NCBI RefSeq assembly: GCF_029714425.1
Contig: NZ_CP121668.1
Coordinates: forward strand, 1,757,501-1,821,500
Reading direction: 5' to 3'
DNA length: 64,000 bases
From: Bradyrhizobium sp. CB2312
Lineage (GTDB): Bacteria > Pseudomonadota > Alphaproteobacteria > Rhizobiales > Xanthobacteraceae
Shown here: positions 8,971-17,642 of the stretch, in pieces
How the letters are laid out: the number at the start of each line of letters is the position of its first letter
Numbering within the stretch: position 1 is the first letter of the stretch
The notes under the pieces: model-generated
What the model saw: the letters and a program-made list of their open reading frames with translations, nothing else
Databases searched by the model: none
Told to the model about the DNA's origin: nothing
Translations under genes and position numbers: made by a program

Positions 8971-9429
8971 TCAGAACGTGTCGAGATGGAAGCTGACTTC
9001 GCCGCCCAGCGCGGCGTTGCCGTCTCCGCCATGGCCGCCGATGCCGGCCACGACCTCCTGGTGCTGGTCCACCGCGACCTTGTTGATCTGGGTCGCGTCC
9101 GTATTGGCGTAGACCTTGGAGGTATCGTGGCCGCTGTAGGACTTCTGGCTTCCGTTCGACTCGGCGTCGCCGCCATGGGCCTTCGAGAACCACGAGGCCT
9201 TCGCGTTGGCGCCGCCGGCATCCCAATCTGCCGTCTGTTTGACGTGATCGCCGGTGTTCACGTGAACGTCGGCACCGACTGCCTTGTTGGTTGGGTCGAA
9301 GTTGAGCGTCGGCTTGCTGATGATGGCTCCCTTGAAGGTGCCGTCGCCGCCATTTCCGACGCTCTGACCACCGGTGCTGATCGATTTGAACTCGATCGAG
9401 TCCGAGATGTTGATCGCTTTGGGCATCAT
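8971..9429 (-). CDS. Glycine-rich repeat protein, short form; likely type I secretion substrate
   Basis: 152 residues. Starts at 9429 and 9426 (MM) follow a GAGGGAGG ribosome site. It contains one unit of the repeat found four times in the neighbouring long protein. The first half (VGNGGDGTFKGAIISKP, then NFDP) and second half (QINKVAVDQ, then AGIGGHGGDGNAALGG) are split by a hydrophilic insert of about 55 residues. The C-terminus SFHLDTF resembles the LSAHLLSD end of the long form. There is no signal peptide and almost no Cys. The position just upstream of the ABC gene (150 bases) points to cargo of this exporter. That role is inferred. Confidence 0.8.
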   Translation of the reverse strand: MMPKAINISDSIEFKSISTGGQSVGNGGDGTFKGAIISKPTLNFDPTNKAVGADVHVNTGDHVKQTADWDAGGANAKASWFSKAHGGDAESNGSQKSYSGHDTSKVYANTDATQINKVAVDQHQEVVAGIGGHGGDGNAALGGEVSFHLDTF

Positions 9430-9688
9430 GTGTGCCTCCCTCTGTTGGCTTTCGTGCATCATCCATCCCGATCAGGCGGACGCGCGCGGGAAGTCTGATC
9501 CGCCCACGCGCGATGGCGATAGATGTCAAATCGGACACCATCCGGCTTGGTCGACCTACGTACGAAAGTATGACGTTCGTCGCGCAACGCCGGAGCGCGA
9601 GACATCCGGGGGGCCGCAGGGCGAGCTTGCATGCGCAGAGCATCGACGCAGCTCGCGATCGAACTTGTGCGAGCGGCACGATGTCCCG

Positions 9689-11110
9689 CTATGCCATCAG
9701 GTGAAGATCCGACAGAAGATGGGCGGAGAGATCGCCACCCAGCGCGAGATTGCCGTGGCCGCCGTCCCCGCCAACACCGGCGATCTGGATCGCACTCTGG
9801 TCGATGTGCACGTTGTTGACCTGATCGGCTACGGCCGTCGAATGGGGACCTGCGATCGCGATATTGATCGGTGCATAGATCGCGACGCTGACATCGATCA
9901 GGCTGCCGGCAAAATATCCGTTGCCGCCATTGCCTGCGCCGTTCGAGCCGGTCGCGATCGTGTCGGAGCCGCCCCACAGGCCATGGGAAAGAAGGTTTGC
10001 ATGGCCGCCCGCCGCGGCGTTGGCGTTGCCGCCGTGCCCGCCAATGCCGGCGATCTGCATGATGGATTGATCCACGTAGGCGTCGTTGGTCTGGACCGAA
10101 TGAACGCTGGAGCCATAGCCTGCGACCGCGATGTTGATCGGGTCGTACACCACGACGGAGGAATGGACGAGACTCCCATGGAACGCGCCGTCGCCGCCAT
10201 TGCCGGCCTGGCTTCCGCCGGTTTGAACGTCCCCGACGCCCCCTCCGTTGCTTGATCCCCAGCTGGGGTCGAGCGTCATGACGCTGCCGCCGGCGGCCAC
10301 GTTGCCATTTCCGCCACTGCCGCCGACGCCCGCGATCTGGGTGGCCGACTGATCGATGTCGACCGTGTTCGATTGACTTGCATGCGCAGTGCCGCTCGAG
10401 GCCGCCACCGCGATGTTGATCGGATGATAGATCACCACGGGAGCGTCCACGATCGCACCCGAGAAATGGCCGCTGCCGCCGTTTCCGGCGCCGTTGTCGC
10501 CGCTCGCGATCACGCCGGCGCCTAAGGACGTACTGACGCTGCCTCCCAATGCAATGTTGCCGTTGCCGCCATGGCCGCCGACGCCGGCCATCTGAAAGGC
10601 GGATTGATCGACATTCAAATTGTTGGACTGGTTGGCCAGGGCGATCGCGCCGTATCCCAGGCTCACCGAGATGTTGATCGGTTCATAGACCAACAGGGAC
10701 GCGTGAATGAGACTTCCGTAGAAGTAGCCGTCTCCGCCGTTCCCGGCCGTGTTGGCCCCGCTCTCGACCGTCGCAATGCCCGTTCCGGGATGCGATACGC
10801 CGGACGCGGGTGTGGTGGACGAAACATCCAGGCCCGCCGCAGCGTGATTGCCGGCGTGGCCGCCTACCTCGACCTCCGATGTGGGGTGTTTGGATTGAAT
10901 CGGGTCGGAGTCACGATACTGGGTATTCGCGCTCGCGGCGTGCGCTTCAGCGGACGGGCCGGGACGATGGACCAGGGTGCCACCACCGACCGCGTCGGTC
11001 GGGAACGGAGCGCTCGGTGCCGGACCCGCTTCGTCGTCGCCATCGTACCCATCGTGCCGATGAGAGGCGTGATGCAGCCGGATCCCATCCGACATCCGCG
11101 AAAAATCCAT
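9689..11110 (-). CDS. Glycine-rich four-repeat protein; likely type I secretion substrate
   Basis: 473 residues. The ATG at 11110 has a GAGGGAGGC ribosome site, nearly the same leader as the short form. Residues 1-120 are His/Asp/Pro-rich and unlike the rest. Four tandem units start at 122, 208, 302 and 392 (period 86-94). Each reads AGNGGxGxFxG, YxPINIAVA, QxN, (V/I)DQS, QIAGVGG, GGNGNxAxGG. The pattern fits stacked beta strands of a surface or matrix protein. No RTX nonapeptide is present, so calcium binding cannot be claimed. No N-terminal signal peptide was seen. First gene of the apparent secretion operon. Confidence 0.82.
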   Translation of the reverse strand: MDFSRMSDGIRLHHASHRHDGYDGDDEAGPAPSAPFPTDAVGGGTLVHRPGPSAEAHAASANTQYRDSDPIQSKHPTSEVEVGGHAGNHAAAGLDVSSTTPASGVSHPGTGIATVESGANTAGNGGDGYFYGSLIHASLLVYEPINISVSLGYGAIALANQSNNLNVDQSAFQMAGVGGHGGNGNIALGGSVSTSLGAGVIASGDNGAGNGGSGHFSGAIVDAPVVIYHPINIAVAASSGTAHASQSNTVDIDQSATQIAGVGGSGGNGNVAAGGSVMTLDPSWGSSNGGGVGDVQTGGSQAGNGGDGAFHGSLVHSSVVVYDPINIAVAGYGSSVHSVQTNDAYVDQSIMQIAGIGGHGGNANAAAGGHANLLSHGLWGGSDTIATGSNGAGNGGNGYFAGSLIDVSVAIYAPINIAIAGPHSTAVADQVNNVHIDQSAIQIAGVGGDGGHGNLALGGDLSAHLLSDLHLMA

Positions 11111-11483
11111 CCTAGCCTCCCTCATCGCAATCGCTCCACGCAATCGGACGGGTTCTGCACGGACAGAATGTCATCCCGGGAAGGTCGAAAGCCCAGTCGT
11201 CAGTTCGGATATAGCGCTTCGTCTGGCAGCCGTAACATCGGCTACATCCATTCGGGTAAAGTGACAGCCTTCGCAACTTTGCGCGCGCCAATGCTTGAAA
11301 GTGCGACCTTGAGGGGATGGCGAAAATGGACAATCGAGCTGACGGCCAAGTCGCCTGGATCGTCGCCTGCATCTCGCCTGCGGCCAAAATAAATCCACCG
11401 CGTTGCCTGATTTAAGTCGCATTGCGACCTAGATCACGGCCAAAACTTCCGTCCGGGCAGGGGGCGCAACACCGGGGTTTTTC
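11111..11483. other. Intergenic region between divergent genes
   Basis: This stretch must hold the promoter of the leftward secretion genes and that of the rightward gene at 11484. No sigma-70 or EcfG box was clear enough to call. Short frames here are shadows. Confidence 0.4.
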
Positions 11484-12407
11484 ATGTCCGGTCATTTGCG
11501 AGTTTATTACGCCGCTTTTGCGTTTCTTGCGGGTCTGTCGACATCATCCGCGTTTTCGGCTCCCCTTTCCGAACTCTTCAATGCCGGTCCCGCCACAGCC
11601 CCTGCGTCCGCTTCCGCGGAAGCGGAGTGCTTGACGCGGCCCGGCAAGCCGAGCGCCGATGGCCAGCACTGGTTCTATCGGGTGGAAGGCCAGCGCAGAT
11701 GCTGGTTCCAGATCGCCAAAGGAACGGAGACGGCGAAGAAGCTGGTTCAGCAACGCGCCACCAAACAGCGTGTCGCCACGGCCGAAGAGAACCAGACCGC
11801 GGCGCGCAAGCGGAAGTCTGGCGTGGATGCGCGCGCGGAGCTGCCGCGCTCCGCACCTGCGGATACGTCCCGGCCGAGCCCGTCCGTGCCCGTGCAGGTA
11901 GTTGATGCCAGTCCCGTCCTCGCCGGGATCGCAACCCGCGCGTCGCTGGTCCCCCTTGCCAAACGCGACCGGCTCACGGCCGACGAGATCGCGCTGCGCC
12001 AGGTCGACGTTGAGGCACTCCTGGTGGCGACGCCGGCCGCCAGCGAGGTTGTTGCCGCTGCGACGATGCCGCTCGCACTTTCCACCGCCGAGGCGGACGA
12101 TGACGGATGGGTCTGGACCTGGCTTGGCATGCTGCTGATGGCTTTGGGTCTTGTCTCCGTCCTGAGCGCTGCTCGAACCACTCGGTGGGATGTGCTGCTT
12201 CCCCAGCTGAGGTCATCTTTCGCTGGCCAGAGGCTGCTGCAGGTCAAACGCGACCTCGCGCAAAGGTGCGGCAAAGCCGTCACCGAGGCCTGGTTCTACG
12301 TCCGCCCGTACAGCGTCAGCAGGTCTTCGCCATCCAGCTTACATATTCCAGAGACAATGCACTTAATTCATGAGCCTTCGAACCCGCGGAGCAGCCGGGT
12401 TCATTGA
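11484..12407 (+). CDS. Exported/membrane protein of unknown function, C-terminus supplied by a repeat
   Basis: 307 residues. Residues 1-26 are a signal peptide (YYAAFAFLAGLSTSSAFSA). A small domain follows (about 46-80, ECLTRPGKPSADGQHWFYR, RRCWFQI) that resembles a wrap-around motif seen in rhizobial exported proteins. Next come a Lys/Arg/Ala-rich linker and one membrane helix (about 212-232, WTWLGMLLMALGLVSVL). The last 15 or so residues (HLIHEPSNPRSSRVH) and the stop are encoded inside hairpin element B, so the original end was replaced or extended. Function unknown. Confidence 0.65.
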   Translation: MSGHLRVYYAAFAFLAGLSTSSAFSAPLSELFNAGPATAPASASAEAECLTRPGKPSADGQHWFYRVEGQRRCWFQIAKGTETAKKLVQQRATKQRVATAEENQTAARKRKSGVDARAELPRSAPADTSRPSPSVPVQVVDASPVLAGIATRASLVPLAKRDRLTADEIALRQVDVEALLVATPAASEVVAAATMPLALSTAEADDDGWVWTWLGMLLMALGLVSVLSAARTTRWDVLLPQLRSSFAGQRLLQVKRDLAQRCGKAVTEAWFYVRPYSVSRSSPSSLHIPETMHLIHEPSNPRSSRVH

Positions 12408-12424
12408 CTGCACTGTCACCGTAA
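12354..12424. repeat. REP/MITE-like hairpin element, copy B
   Basis: The left arm (ACAATGCACTTAATTCATGA) and right arm (TCATTGACTGCACTGTCACC) are inverted repeats. The inner stem pairs GAACCCG with CGGGTTC. It shares GAGCCTTCGAACCCGCG with copy C. It lies inside the 3' end of the upstream gene and provides its stop codon. Confidence 0.7.
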
Positions 12425-12643
12425 TCCCGACGCCAGACATGCCTGGATGTGCGGGTCACGCAACGGTGAGCGTACTGATTTGCCGTTCGCGCAGCTGTGA
12501 TTTTCCACTGCGTGTCTTTTCTCAAGCGCGTACCTACCTAACCCCTGTCCAAAAAAAGTTCGAAGGAAACGCTTTCGACAGAGCAGCCGATTCTGGCCAG
12601 CGGGAATGCTCCGCACGAAACAACAACCGTTCGGAGCACGACT

Positions 12644-12922
12644 ATGATTGGATTCAGGACTTCCATTATTGCAGCAATTATGTCGATTGGCGCGATAAGC
12701 TCTGCAAGCGCCCAGTGCCCGACGTGGGCTACGCAAAATCCAGCTTCGTTTCAGGCGCAATATCCCGATAGGGATGTGTTGAACGACTGCGAATTGACGC
12801 CAGCAGGCAGAATGGGCCTCGAACTCCCCGGCGGCGCGGCTCCCTGGTTTGGGCCCAACAGGGCCTATGGGGCAATGCCTGGCGTTGCTCAGCACCACAG
12901 CTTTCAGCACCGATCGCGGTGA
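12644..12922 (+). CDS. Small exported protein of unknown function
   Basis: 92 residues. The ATG at 12644 follows CGGAGCACGACT. Residues 1-23 are a clear signal peptide (SIIAAIMSIGAISSASA, cut before QCPTW). The mature part has two cysteines (QCPTW and NDCELTP) and a Gly/Pro-rich middle (GLELPGGAAPWFGP). No family was recognised. It stands alone; the ribosome site is moderate. Confidence 0.6.
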   Translation: MIGFRTSIIAAIMSIGAISSASAQCPTWATQNPASFQAQYPDRDVLNDCELTPAGRMGLELPGGAAPWFGPNRAYGAMPGVAQHHSFQHRSR

Positions 12923-13162
12923 GTATCTGAAGATAAACCCGAATGGTCGGATTCCGGCCCGTCGATCGCGATATCGAGAAGTTCGAGGCCGCCTCCAAGT
13001 CAGGCAATACATAAAATCTGATTGATCTGATTAGGCGGATCTTATGCCTGCTCCAAGGCGGCGGGAATGATTTACCGCGTGTTCAGGACCGAGTGGTGTC
13101 ATGGCCCATTCCTTTGAAATCCCGCTTTTGTCGTTCGATTATTTCAAACTGCGAGCGCATCA

Positions 13163-14278
13163 ATGGCTGGTATCACGTCATTCTTGGCCGAGTTGGACGA
13201 AGCAGTTGCGAGAGGAAATCCCGAGAGTTGTCTGCGGGCGCTCTGGCATGCGGCAGACATCCTGATCGCCGGCACTTATTCCGAGGAGCAGATCTGGACT
13301 TTCGGTGAGGTCATCGGTCGTCTCGCGCAGGAGATTGAAGCGAGCGCGCGGGCGAAGCTCGCAGGAAAGCTCGCATGCAGCCCAAACGCGCCCTATGCGT
13401 TGACCCGGCAGATGGCAAGCGACGACTGCATCGATGTCGCGTGGCCGGTTCTCAGTCAGTCGGAGCGCCTTGACACCGAGACATTGATTGCGTGTGCCAA
13501 GAACAAGAGCCAGCAACATCTGCTTGCAATCTCCAAGCGACAAACGGTCCCGGAAGCGGTCACCGATGTCCTGGTGGTGCGGGGATCTCCCGAGGTCGTA
13601 ACCTCGGTCGCATCGAATGCTGGGGCGAATCTCTCGAAATCCGGATTTCTGCACCTGGTGCGACGGTCAGAAGGGGATTCGATCCTTGCTGAGTCGGTGG
13701 GACTTCGAAAGGATATTCCTCGGCATCTCTTCCACCAGTTGATCGCCAAAGCCTCTGAAGAGGTGCGGCAAAAGCTGAAGAGGGAGCGTCCGGATATCGA
13801 AAATCAGGTCCATCGCGTCGTGGTCGATGTCACCGGGGCCATTCACGCCAGGTTTGGCCCGGCGTCGAAGGATTACTTCACGGCGAAACGCACGGTGGCA
13901 AAACTGCACGAGAGAGGCGAATTGACAGAAGACAAGGTCTTCGAACTTGCTCACTCTCTCAAGTTCAACGAGACCACCGTTGCCCTGTCGTTGCTCTGTC
14001 GGCTTCCAGTAGACGTCGCGGAACGGGCATTGATCGAGAGGGATCGCGAGCCGGCGTTGATCTTGGCCAAGTCTCTCGATTTCTCATGGCCCACCACGAT
14101 GGCGCTGCTGTTCCTGGGCGCCGCCAACTACCGGATAACCGCGGGCGAGCTGGATCAATTGAAGATCAATTTCCACGGGCTGAACGTCAAGGCGTGCCGG
14201 GAGGTCGTCACCATCTACCGAACGCGAAAGGAGGAGGTTTTCGGCGGCTCGTTTCAACAACCCCGGCGCATGATCTAG
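13163..14278 (+). CDS. DUF2336 protein
   Basis: 371 residues, the normal size of this alphaproteobacterial family. It is all-helical, with HEAT-like short helix pairs (KLAGKLACSPNAPYALTRQM, AWPVLSQSERLDTETLIACA, LLAISKRQTVPEAVTDVLV). The pattern of leucines and the WPTTMALLFLG stretch near the C-terminus are typical. Family members occur with cell-cycle and motility regulators, but no activity is established. There is no signal peptide. Hairpin element C follows the stop at once. There is no operon partner. Confidence 0.8.
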   Translation: MAGITSFLAELDEAVARGNPESCLRALWHAADILIAGTYSEEQIWTFGEVIGRLAQEIEASARAKLAGKLACSPNAPYALTRQMASDDCIDVAWPVLSQSERLDTETLIACAKNKSQQHLLAISKRQTVPEAVTDVLVVRGSPEVVTSVASNAGANLSKSGFLHLVRRSEGDSILAESVGLRKDIPRHLFHQLIAKASEEVRQKLKRERPDIENQVHRVVVDVTGAIHARFGPASKDYFTAKRTVAKLHERGELTEDKVFELAHSLKFNETTVALSLLCRLPVDVAERALIERDREPALILAKSLDFSWPTTMALLFLGAANYRITAGELDQLKINFHGLNVKACREVVTIYRTRKEEVFGGSFQQPRRMI

Positions 14279-14290
14279 GATCGCAATCGC

Positions 14291-14360
14291 GGTGACGGTG
14301 CACCTAATTGATGAGCCTTCGAACCCGCGAACGCGGCCGAGATCATTGACTACACTGTCA
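14291..14360. repeat. REP/MITE-like hairpin element, copy C
   Basis: Left arm GGTGACGGTGCACCTAATTG and right arm TCATTGACTACACTGTCA are inverted repeats around GAGCCTTCGAACCCGCG. It lies between the ends of two convergent genes, where it may act as a transcription end or mRNA-stabilising hairpin. Confidence 0.7.
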
Positions 14361-14437
14361 AACTGATCCGACCGCAATCCCGGATAAGTCTCGTGCCGGC
14401 GCCTTCGCTCCTTGGTTTCGGTGCGGCACGCCTCGTT

Positions 14438-15394
14438 TCAAAAAGGCCTGCAATACAGCACGGTTTCTTCGGGGTAGATCGTAAAATGATCCAGCCACAT
14501 CTTGTAGCCGAGGTTCAGGGAATTGATGAAGAGGGGAATGTCGACCCAGTCATTCGGCTTGTGGTAGACGCAAATCGCCAATGATGGTTTGAACCGTTCG
14601 AGCGTGCCCACGGCGCCTTTGAGCGCGGAAAGCTCGGCCCCCTCGATGTCCATTTTTATGAAATCGACACGGGGCAGATTTCTCTCACGAACCATATCGT
14701 CGATGGAAATGGTTCTGACTTCGGTCGCGCCGTGGAAGAGGGGGCGTTCGGAAACCTGGCTCCCCGGACCATTGTTCATCATATAGAGTATCTTTTCGGA
14801 TGTCTCCCATACCGGTCTCTCGATGATCTCGATATTCGACGCATATTTGGGATTCAGTTCCAGGTTCTGACGCAAGATATCGAGATTTTCTGGTATGAAT
14901 TCGAACCCGATCACCTTGCCCTCGGGTCCCACCTTCGTTGCAAAATACAGGCTCGTATCACCGTAGCAGCTGCCGGCTTCGATGACGATATCCCCGGTCT
15001 TTGCTGCGATCGCTGGCTTGACACCGCTATACTCGTATTGCGTTTTCAGGAACGTGGCGTCGATCCCGATGGGAGCGGAAAACAGATTGAGATCGTAGCC
15101 GATGTCCTTCAGATCGAAATGAGTCAGCTCGAAGTTCATGTTCCTGATTTTCTTCGCAGGCAGACGGTTCGTTTGCAGACTTCGTGCCAGGCTCCGTTCC
15201 TGCCAATATTTTGGCGAATTTCGAAAGAGCTTGACGAGGTCATGCCCTATCACGCGTTGAAGATACAACTCCAACAGGACGTCTTTCGAGTAATCGTCTT
15301 GCAGCAACTGCCAGGTATCCAGCAAGACCAGAGGAAGCGCCTTTGAGTTTTTCAATCGCGCCATTGCCTGGAGCTTGCTCTGATGCTCTTGCAT
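14438..15394 (-). CDS. FkbM-family SAM-dependent methyltransferase
   Basis: 318 residues. The SAM-binding motif I is VIEAGSCYGDTSLYFA (about residue 137); FEFIPENLDIL is the acidic loop; DFIKMDIEGAELSALKGA (about 244) is the FkbM signature. The family O-methylates sugars and polyketides, often in surface polysaccharide loci. Residues 1-120 precede the usual catalytic core and are helical. No sugar-synthesis genes flank it, so it may be displaced; hairpin element D and a displaced tRNA piece lie just upstream. Start uncertain: no strong ribosome site at 15394. Confidence 0.88.
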   Translation of the reverse strand: MQEHQSKLQAMARLKNSKALPLVLLDTWQLLQDDYSKDVLLELYLQRVIGHDLVKLFRNSPKYWQERSLARSLQTNRLPAKKIRNMNFELTHFDLKDIGYDLNLFSAPIGIDATFLKTQYEYSGVKPAIAAKTGDIVIEAGSCYGDTSLYFATKVGPEGKVIGFEFIPENLDILRQNLELNPKYASNIEIIERPVWETSEKILYMMNNGPGSQVSERPLFHGATEVRTISIDDMVRERNLPRVDFIKMDIEGAELSALKGAVGTLERFKPSLAICVYHKPNDWVDIPLFINSLNLGYKMWLDHFTIYPEETVLYCRPF

Positions 15395-15587
15395 ATCGTG
15401 GCCCAGCGTTCGCTTGGGCTCAGGTCAATAACGATCCGCCTCGTGGTTTCGTTCAAGGTCTCTCGTGGCAACCTCGTACACCTTGGCCTGCAGGTGAGAC
15501 AGGAATGAAATTGCAACATCTGCGGACATTTGAGCTTCTGACGACATTTGAATGGCTGAGCCTCTCTTCGATCCGGCGGCAGTCGGG

Positions 15588-15660
15588 ACCCGACAGTGCA
15601 CCTCATTCCGAGCCTTCGAACCGGCGAACGCGACCGGAGTCATCGAGGGCACCGTCACGG
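15588..15660. repeat. REP/MITE-like hairpin element, copy D
   Basis: Left arm CGACAGTGCACCTCATTCCG, right arm GGGCACCGTCACGG, and the shared centre GAGCCTTCGAACCGGCGAAC. More diverged than copies B and C. It lies about 200 bases upstream of the methyltransferase start. Confidence 0.65.
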
Positions 15661-15740
15661 CAGGTTCGCGTTCTCGTGCCGTCAGTTCGCGTTCAGCTGT
15701 GCTTGCGGGGTCCACCGTGCGCGGCCGTAGCGTCCGGTTC

Positions 15741-15911
15741 GGGGAGTTTCTGGTGCGAAGCTGGTGCGAGGCTGGGCGGCCTGAATATTTCATGACCTCA
15801 TCCGTCAAGGCGCCCGGCTCTCCGCGCGGCCGCGCCACGCGTAGCCCGAAGGGCGAAGCGTGGTGGGCCCGGCAGGACTCGAACCTGCAACCAGACCGTT
15901 ATGAGCGGCCG
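15741..15911 (-). other. tRNA(CAU) 3' half with flanking repeat; putative attachment site
   Basis: On the minus strand 15911-15861 folds as the 3' half of a tRNA: anticodon arm with loop CTCATAA, variable loop, T-arm with TTCGAGT, acceptor strand CGGGCCC and encoded ACCA. The 5' half is absent; the sequence on that side is the amidohydrolase 3' end. Such 3' halves are the usual attachment sites left by tyrosine-recombinase elements. 15741-15773 is the GGTGCGAAGCTGGTGCGAG segment also seen at 2346 and 3714. No integrase gene is in the window. The tRNA cannot be functional. Confidence 0.7.
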
Positions 15912-15925
15912 CCGGCCCCGAGCCC

Positions 15926-17575
15926 CTATTTCGCGCTCGCGAAAACATCCGCTGCGTAGACCACCTTGCCGCCCACGACCGTCAGCAGAGACGTCGTGGC
16001 GCCGATTTGCTCGACGGGGACGGACATGAAATCCCGATCGAGAATCACGAAGTCGGCGAGCTTGCCGGCCTCTAACGTGCCGCGCCGCGTCTCGTCGAAG
16101 CAGAACCAGGCGCTTCCCACGGTGTACAGGCGCAAGGCATCTTCGCGGCTGGGTGTTTCGTCCGGGCCGCGCGTCGATAGTCCGCCGACGGTCTTGCCGT
16201 CGAGCATCCATTGCAGCGCGACGAACGGATTGTAGGATGCGACCCGATGCGCATCCGTGCCGGCTCCGACATGGACGCCCGTGCGCAACGCCGTGACGAT
16301 GGGCGGCATGCTGCGCGCGGCTTCGCCCGCCTGCGCTACGATACGGTCGCCTCCGAGGTACATGGCGTCCTGCATGGTCCAGCCGACACCGAGGGTCTTC
16401 ATGCGCGCCAGCGTTTCGGACGAGGCGTTGTCGAGATGGGCGATCGACCAGCGCAGCGGGGCGATCGGCGTCTCCTTGTTGACCTCTTCATAGAGGTCCA
16501 GGAGTTGGTGGACGGATTTGTCTTCCTGCCAGTGGATGGTGACGGTAAGCCCTTGTTTGGCTGCCCAGCGAACGATCTCGAGGAACTTGTCCCTGGCGGC
16601 CGCGTCGGGCGCGTTGTTGTTGTACATGGCGCCGGTGATCCGCTCGCCGATTCCGTTGAATCGCAGCATGTCGTCGCCGAATCCCATCGGCAGGAATGGC
16701 GTGAGACTCTTGTACTCCTCGAATTCCGCGCCGACATTCTGCGCGAACAGGCTGAAGGCTATTCGCACCGAAAGTGATTTCTCGCGCCAAAGCTTTTGCA
16801 AGGCGGCGTAATGGCCAGGATAAATGCTGAAGCCGCCGGGATCCACGATCCCGGTAATTCCGAGGCGATTGAGCTCCGTGAAGAACTGCCGGGTCCCGGC
16901 GACATTGTCTTCGACATTCGGCCTCGGCAGGCGATCGAACAGCGCGGAGATGCTGACGATGGAGCCGTTGAACCAGCCCGTGGTTTCGCCCGATGCGGCG
17001 CGCTCGGCCGTGATTCCGGCCGGCAACAGATCCGCGGATATCCCGAGCGCTTGCAGCGTTTTCGGCGTCATCAGCACCGCCGAATAGAACAGCTGGATGT
17101 ACGCCGGATTGTCGGGAACTGCCGACATCACCTCGGCCAGGGTTGGCCGCCGCTTCTCCGCAAACTGCAACTCGCTCCAGCCACCGGCCACGATGATCCA
17201 GGACGCCGGGCGCGCTTTTGCCGCCTGGCGGAGGCGATCCATGGCCTCTCGAATCGTTTTTGCGCCGATCCAGTTGACCTCGGTTGCGTAGGTCAGGCCG
17301 GCGCGCACGGCGTGAATATGGGAATCGATCAATCCGGGAATGATCGTGCGTCCGCCTGCGTCGACGCGGCGCGTCGCGGACCCGATCAGACCTTCCATGG
17401 CATCGTTGCCGCCAACTGCAACGATCTTGCCTTCGCGGACCGCGAGAGCCTGCGCGATCGTCGATGCGCCATCCAGCGTCACGATTTTTGCGTTCGTGAC
17501 AACGAGGTCGGCCTTTTGTGCGTAAGCCAAATTGGCCCAGCACGAGATCACCAAGATCGCCAGAAGCTTGCGCAT
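15926..17575 (-). CDS. YtcJ-type amidohydrolase, exported
   Basis: 549 residues from the ATG at 17575, where a signal peptide begins (MRKLLAILVISCWANLAYA, cut before QKAD). The longer frame to 17755 only adds a tandem-repeat stretch. Metal ligands: GLIDSHIHA near residue 90, the Lys/His region VTIHWQED, SIAHLD and GAGTDAHR. The C-terminus GTLEAGKLADFVILDRD is typical of the amidohydrolase superfamily. These enzymes hydrolyse amide or imide bonds; the substrate is unknown. The stop lies 15 bases from the tRNA 3' piece, so the gene borders an integration junction. Confidence 0.88.
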   Translation of the reverse strand: MRKLLAILVISCWANLAYAQKADLVVTNAKIVTLDGASTIAQALAVREGKIVAVGGNDAMEGLIGSATRRVDAGGRTIIPGLIDSHIHAVRAGLTYATEVNWIGAKTIREAMDRLRQAAKARPASWIIVAGGWSELQFAEKRRPTLAEVMSAVPDNPAYIQLFYSAVLMTPKTLQALGISADLLPAGITAERAASGETTGWFNGSIVSISALFDRLPRPNVEDNVAGTRQFFTELNRLGITGIVDPGGFSIYPGHYAALQKLWREKSLSVRIAFSLFAQNVGAEFEEYKSLTPFLPMGFGDDMLRFNGIGERITGAMYNNNAPDAAARDKFLEIVRWAAKQGLTVTIHWQEDKSVHQLLDLYEEVNKETPIAPLRWSIAHLDNASSETLARMKTLGVGWTMQDAMYLGGDRIVAQAGEAARSMPPIVTALRTGVHVGAGTDAHRVASYNPFVALQWMLDGKTVGGLSTRGPDETPSREDALRLYTVGSAWFCFDETRRGTLEAGKLADFVILDRDFMSVPVEQIGATTSLLTVVGGKVVYAADVFASAK

Positions 17576-17584
17576 GTTCAGTCC

Positions 17585-17642
17585 CGAAATGAGAGAGCCA
17601 GGCGTGAGAGAGGCAAGAGTGAGAGAGGCAGGAGTGAGGAAG
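17585..17642. repeat. Short tandem repeat upstream of the amidohydrolase
   Basis: Three imperfect copies of a 15-base unit (GAGAGAGGCAGGAGT type). It falls in the 5' leader of the amidohydrolase mRNA, just before the chosen start. In the longer frame it would encode the repeated TPASLTLASLTPGSL, which argues against that start. Confidence 0.6.

Noticed and set aside
9374..10255. 293-codon plus frame opposite the repeat proteins
   Set aside because: It is an antisense reading of regular glycine codons; the minus strand has repeats, ribosome sites and context.
9689..11110. RTX toxin
   Set aside because: The glycine-rich units lack the GGxGxDxUx nonapeptide; calcium binding is not supported.
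15861..15911. Functional tRNA gene
   Set aside because: Only the 3' half is present; no D-arm or 5' acceptor strand on the other side.
17585..17642. CRISPR-like array
   Set aside because: The 15-base units are directly tandem without spacers.
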